Part shown: in pieces, positions 59,485-64,000 of the stretch | How positions within the stretch are numbered: the first letter of the stretch is position 1 | How the letters are laid out: each line of letters opens with the position of its first letter | Source: Prochilodus magdalenae | Lineage: Eukaryota; Chordata; Actinopteri; Characiformes; Prochilodontidae | NCBI GenBank assembly: GCA_024036415.1 | Contig: JAMWET010004084.1 | Coordinates: forward strand, 1-64,000 | DNA length: 64,000 nt | Reading direction: 5' to 3' | Notes under the pieces: generated by a model | The model's input: only the letters and a program-made list of their open reading frames with translations | What the model was told of the DNA's origin: nothing | The model's database searches: none | Position numbers and translations under genes: made by a program

Positions 59485-60020
59485 ACAATGCCTCCATGTC
59501 AGCACCATGTTAGTGCCAGCACCATTAGCAGGCGGCTGCACAACAGAAGACTACATGCACGCAGACGGTTACAACGACTGTCTTTAATACCAAGTCAGCA
59601 ATGCCAAAGACTGCAATGGTGTCGTGCCAGACTGTCATGGAGTGACGAGTCCCCCTTTTTTGTCTGGAGACAACCAACGAAATCGTGTGTGGAGGCACTG
59701 TGGTTAGCACCGAGATGAACAGCTTGTTGTCACGTGTTTGTCACACGTCCAGAAGGCCTGATGTCACTTCACCTCACACTTACCACAACATCTGCAGGAA
59801 CTGTGTGAGAATATTCTGGCTACATAGGATGGATTATCACAGGACGCAATTAGGAACCTCTTCAACTCCATGCTGAGACGTCTAGCATGTTGCTATACTG
59901 AGCAATACTGAGAGACGCTACTTCTGTATGTGTAGCTCAATAAATATTCCCTATATCAGTCTTCCTTCCCAATGGCATTGAAACCTGACACTTCCTTCTG
60001 AGTGCAGCTATTCTTTTGAT
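59485..60020 (+). mobile_element. Tc1-like deletion element, second family
   Basis: Carries a transposase fragment and, downstream, a gaactgtgtgagaatattct C-terminal block and a cctgacacttccttctgagtgcagctattc-type end. The 5' terminal repeat is not visible, so the copy is truncated. Confidence 0.7.
59488..59718 (+). pseudogene. Tc1-like transposase central fragment
   Basis: A 76-codon frame with VSASTISRRLHNRRLHARR at residues 8-26, the second DNA-binding half typical of Tc1 transposases, followed by LQWCRARLSWSDESPFFVW at residues 42-60. The aspartate at residue 53, in WSDES, sits where Tc1-type enzymes have their first catalytic residue. The frame ends soon after, at a TGA; C-terminal text (LQELCEN-like) continues in another frame near 59790. 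The second catalytic aspartate and the final acidic residue are missing. Non-functional. Confidence 0.8.
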
Positions 60021-61273
60021 GAATTGAATGATCTACACACATGGTATAGACCGAAAACTGTGGAATAGACTTTAGAATCTGCACTCTAGTCAGCCTTGTC
60101 GCTTGTTTTAATGAGCTCAGAGTGAAGATAAAAGTACAGAATGCTCTTCTTATCACTACCCATATCCCGGACTTCAAAGGGTTAATCTAAGGGTCATTAA
60201 AGTGTCATCCTCTACCGCCCCGTCACAGCCGGACGGGCTTACTTCTTAAAGGCTTTAAATTCCTACAGTTAAGAAATGTGTAGGGGTTCCACTTTATTTC
60301 CTTGACAGCAGAGGGAGTGGTGCCATTCGCAGGGTCAGGAAAGGGGAAGGGCACGTTTAGCTCGGCTGTGCTAAATCAACAGCTGAGAACACCAAACCTT
60401 CTCCAAACAGCACGGAATCCATTAATGCTGATGATTAAAGCGTGAGGCTGAAGAAACAATGCTTAGTCCACTTAATTTGAGTGTCTCCATAAAAGAGAAG
60501 CACCTCACATGCACCTCGCTGCCTGGCCGTCCAAACAGGCCTCCTTGGCTCACTCGTCTTGGGCTAAGCTCTGTTTTTTCCTGAGCAAAGCTTAGCTTCC
60601 TGTTACTGGGAGGGCCAGCCTAAAAGCTGAGATGACATAGATATAACAGTTCTGCATTTACACACATTTGTAGGACTTGTTTCTCTCCTTTTCCCTCTCT
60701 CGTCCTCTGCATCTGTCCGTCTTGCTGTTTTCCATTTTCTTATATTCCTTCCAGCTCATCAACTGTTGCTCTGTCACTGTTGGAAAGCGATGGCCTATAT
60801 AAAAACAGAACTGAACTACGTCAGCTAAGACGTGTGGTGTACTGGAGCTAACGATAACTAACAGCTAATGGAGGCTTTTATGTCACCAATTAGCATTATG
60901 CTAAAAGCAGGCCCACATCCTCACACATCAAGTGGGTTATGACACTGTCTGACCTACATTTGCTATAAAATTGTAGTCAGCATCTTTGTAGAGAACGGCA
61001 GGTCATACTATGTCACAAAGAAAAGCTTTAGCCAGCTGGACATCTGCTGTAAACATGTCTGTTTGCCTCTTAAAGCAGGACCACATTATCTCTTAAGCAA
61101 GCTGTCCTGGTTTAAAGGCTAGCATAACCCTTTCTGTATGTTGACGATCAAAATAAGTTTGCCTTATTACCAGGTGCCTCATGGAGGATGCTTGAGTTTG
61201 GGCCAGTTGAGGTTAGCGCTACATAGCTAATGCTATATAGCACTGCCGAAGTGGACCTAAATGTAAAGGTAAT
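60021..61273. other. Repeat-poor sequence with a candidate conserved block
   Basis: The part at 60290-60560 is free of repeats and carries ccattaatgctgatgattaa and cacttaatttgagtg, reminiscent of developmental non-coding elements. No exon is recognised. The remainder (60560-61270) is ordinary intergenic sequence. Confidence 0.35.
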
Positions 61274-62613
61274 ACACTCATCATCAAAAAAGGAAGTGTG
61301 GGATTGCAGTGCTGTTGGGAAGGAAGATTACCAGGATCAATAAGTGATGATAAGTTTAGAATGATATGGGAAATATTTATTAAGCTACACATACAGAAGT
61401 AGTGTATCTCAGTATGGCCCCAGGCTGCCATGTTTGCTAGCACCAGAGATCACGGCATGGAGCTGTAGAGGTTCCTAATGGTGTCCTGTGATAATCCATC
61501 TCATGGAGCTTGTATATTCTCACAGTGCCTCCATACACAGATTCGTTTGTCCACCAAGACAAAAGCGGGATTAATCAGAGAAGATGATCCGCCATTCTGA
61601 GTCACTCCGTGACAGTCCGGCACGACACCATTGCAGTCTTTGGTGATGTTGACGTGGTGTTAAGGGCAGTCGTAACGGTCTGCGTGCAGGTAGATCTTGC
61701 GTCGTGCAGCCATCTCCCAACAGTGCCAATGGAGGGCACCGCTGCCCTTATGAAACAATAATATATGGCAATGTATTGGAAAATATAGCGCAATATATTA
61801 AATAATACAATGTCATATATGGGAAACAAGGGCATATATTTTGCATATATTTATATAGTGATAAATATATTACAATATATTGTATAATACATAAGGAATT
61901 GCCGCTTTTCATATATTGTATGTATGGTAGTATAATATATATTTACTTATACATTGTAATATATTTCATTTTATATGTAATAGACATCATATGTATTTCT
62001 CCATATGTGTTTGCATATGTGATAATATATATAGTTTAATATATGTGAGAATATTTTCATACATACATGTGGCAATATACAGTATGTATATATTCTCACA
62101 TATATTAAACTATATATATTATCATATATGCAAACACATATGGAGAAATACATATGATGTCTATTCCATATAAAATGAAATATATTACAATGTATAAGTA
62201 AATATATATTATACTACCATACATACAATATATGAAAAGCGGCAATTCCTTATGTATTATACAATATATTGTTATATATTTATCACTATATAAATATATG
62301 CAAAATACATGCACTTGTTTCCCATATATGACATTGTATTATTTAATATATTACACTATTTTTTTTTCAATACATTGCCATATATTATCATTTCATAAGG
62401 GTGCTCACTGAATCGTGGCTGTTGGGATGTTCAAACAGGATGGCCTTATATAGTTAGTCAGGTAGAGTGAAATAAACCAACCCTGCTTATGTCACATGCC
62501 CAGCTGACCACAAAACATAATCATTCTAATGTCTCACATTGTTAAACCTACCCACTGAGTTTCATTACTGTCTCTTGATTTCTTCTGGGTGCAACTATTT
62601 TGTGATGATGACT
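61274..62613 (-). mobile_element. Tc1-like element interrupted by a foldback element
   Basis: The left end reads tacactcatcatcaaaaaagg and the right end gcaactattttgtgatgatg, matching the terminal repeats of 42248-43070. Its interior text (ctacacatacagaagtagtg, ggtgtcctgtgataatccat, gagtcactccgtgacagtcc) follows the same order as the 42-kb copy, and resumes after 62401 with tgctcactgaatcgtggctg. Without the insert it would be about 680 bases. No intact frame. Confidence 0.75.
61745..62401. mobile_element. 657-bp near-perfect foldback (hairpin) element
   Basis: Starts cccttatgaaacaataatat and ends atattatcatttcataaggg. The two halves are almost exact reverse complements around 62073, with arms of about 310 bases and a loop of about 20-30 bases (catgtggcaatatac). 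It is very AT-rich with short GC words such as ggaattgccgctttt. It lies in a Tc1-like element, whose text resumes on the other side. The nearest flanks are gctg and tgct, so any target duplication is only two or three bases. It has no coding capacity. Confidence 0.9.
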
Positions 62614-63560
62614 GTTTATCAGATTATATAACGATATCTTAATATTGTTACATTTCTAAAGATACACAGTCTGCAAGCTCTTCAAAATAAGAGTCTGAAA
62701 ATAAAAACTAAAACAATGCAGTACTCACATGGGGTACATCCAACAGCACATCTGAAAGCAGCATGAAGCCACTCAATCACTGACATGGTGACAGTGCTAC
62801 TGGTGAAAAGTAGAGTGACTGTTTACTTCATTTGGAGACAGGCAGGAGACAGCTCCGTACTCCTGGTTTTGTTGCATGGTACCAGGCTCCACTGGACGAA
62901 ACAAGAAGTTTGGCAAATGTGGTTTCCAAGAAAGAACAACATCTGGTTTATTCCGCCATTGTGGTCTGCAGAATGTCACCGCACACTGCGGCAGAATTTT
63001 CCATTGAAAACAATGGAATATCCCGTTTGCCGTTGATCATCAACCACAAATGTGAATGCTGCATTAGAACAACAGGCATGACCATCACCCGTACTTATTA
63101 CCCTGTGGATCGGCCACTAGCAGCGCTACAGGGGATTCCCAATAATTGGGTGATGCAAAATTGTGAATTCTGTTAAACCAGTATGGCTAAGTGGTGCAAT
63201 GTTGGACTACAGAATACTACATGGTGTATTAAGTGCTAGCTTTAGGCCACAGTGCCACCTTCTACTGCTCATCAATCATCAGCTATCTGAATGTAAAAGG
63301 CTAAATTTAATCGGCTACATTTACAATAATAAGAAAAAACCTTTTAAATCAGATTTTTTGACCGAACTTTCTCTTTAGGTGGCTTTTTGTTTCATGCCTC
63401 ACCTAGTAAACTTGATGCATGACACCATGAAGGCTGTAGACTCCGATCCATTAGTCTTTCAGTACTGCACCAAAACACGCTCGCACCCAGGGACACAGGC
63501 CTACACTGTAACAACTCATTGATATTGATCAGACACAGGCACGGGTGGTTGAGGGCCTGG
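62614..63560. other. Sequence without a recognised gene
   Basis: Three overlapping frames at 62785-63176 (up to 114 codons) are open on both strands. The text aaaacaatggaatatcccgt resembles wording in fish interspersed repeats. Without a domain I treat it as repeat-derived non-coding. Confidence 0.4.
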
Positions 63561-64000
63561 TGTGATCTTCAGACTCTGCTTTAAATACCATCGATCCAGG
63601 GGAAGGAAGGGGGTTGTCATCTGCACCGCAGGCACTGTGGTCATTCAGAGCTGGGAGAGAGACGTCATTTCATTCAACCCTGCTGCGCTTGTAAATAACA
63701 GGCATCTGCAGCTGCAGTGCGGAAAAAGCGGCACGTAAAGCAGCGTAATTATGACTATCAGGATCTGGCTAAAAAACAACAGGCAAGAGCGGGCGGCCTT
63801 TGAAAAGACTGACACACCAAGAAAAAATGTCAGGAGACAATGGAGCCGACCAAACGGTTTTATGACACAAACAGGGCCTCAACCCGCATCTTCAGACTGG
63901 TAACTTTATAGGGGAACAGAAACATCGTCTTAACCTTAAGAGGCCAGTATCATCGGAAATTGAACGTTCTTTGCTTATGTGGGTTTCAAAAACAAAAACA
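63561..64000. promoter_or_regulatory. Candidate conserved non-coding sequence at the window end
   Basis: Repeat-free, even composition, with gcagcgtaattatgactatc, cttgtaaataacaggcatct and ctgcagctgcagtgcgg. No frame or splice pattern is visible. It looks unlike the surrounding repeats, but conservation is untested, and it continues past the window. Confidence 0.3.

Noticed and set aside
62785..63176. 114-codon plus frame with several cysteines
   Set aside because: Competing frames are open on both strands and part of the text resembles an interspersed repeat; the cysteine spacing fits no zinc-binding family I can name.

Overview
This window reads as vertebrate nuclear DNA, most likely from a teleost fish and probably an otophysan (characin or catfish lineage). 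The reasons are tRNA-derived SINEs with a UnaL2/L2-type tail, several internally deleted Tc1-like elements, a foldback element that I associate from memory with characiform and siluriform genomes, and dense micro- and minisatellites. I found no convincing host protein-coding gene. Every recognisable coding piece is a broken transposase fragment. The long open frames are translations of tandem repeats.

The dominant structure is a very large inverted repeat. Bases 1-16776 match the reverse complement of 16777-32849 almost from end to end, turning at about 16776/16777 with a spacer of about 10 bases or less inside an AT-rich tract. Position 1 still pairs with about 32849, so the repeat runs off the left edge of the window. 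The arms differ mainly by small indels. The left arm carries extra single bases, G/C homopolymer insertions and frameshifts, while the right arm holds the cleaner copy of each repeat. I think a fold-back (hairpin) long read built into the assembly, with a poorly polished left arm, is the most likely explanation. A real palindromic duplication is not excluded.

The right arm, read as the better copy, holds in order: an AT core, a GATA array, a candidate conserved non-coding block (about 19.65-20.33 kb), SINEs of two families, a dispersed repeat of about 250 bp present twice, a Tc1-like remnant next to a SINE, a 537-bp Tc1-derived deletion element with an intact 54-codon HTH frame, a second candidate conserved block (30.84-31.03 kb), a CT tract, and two retroposon-like repeats.

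From 32.85 to 64 kb the sequence is single-copy overall and repeat-rich: a 31-bp minisatellite (34.5 kb); a poorly resolved block (about 34.84-41.7 kb); Tc1-like remnants (32.8, 42.2, 44.0, 51.8, 52.6, 59.5 and 61.3 kb); a 32-bp minisatellite (45.1-46.4 kb); a GT tract (48.5-49.2 kb); an otophysan foldback element (49.8-50.4 kb); a promoter-like CCAAT/TATA pair (53.5 kb); a 1-kb GA tract (54.6-55.6 kb); a 2.3-kb 25-bp minisatellite with a 450-bp higher-order period (56.1-58.4 kb); and a 657-bp near-perfect hairpin element nested in a Tc1 remnant (61.7-62.4 kb). There is no operon or pathway to describe. The region looks like a gene desert or large intron shaped by transposons, tandem repeats and assembly effects.
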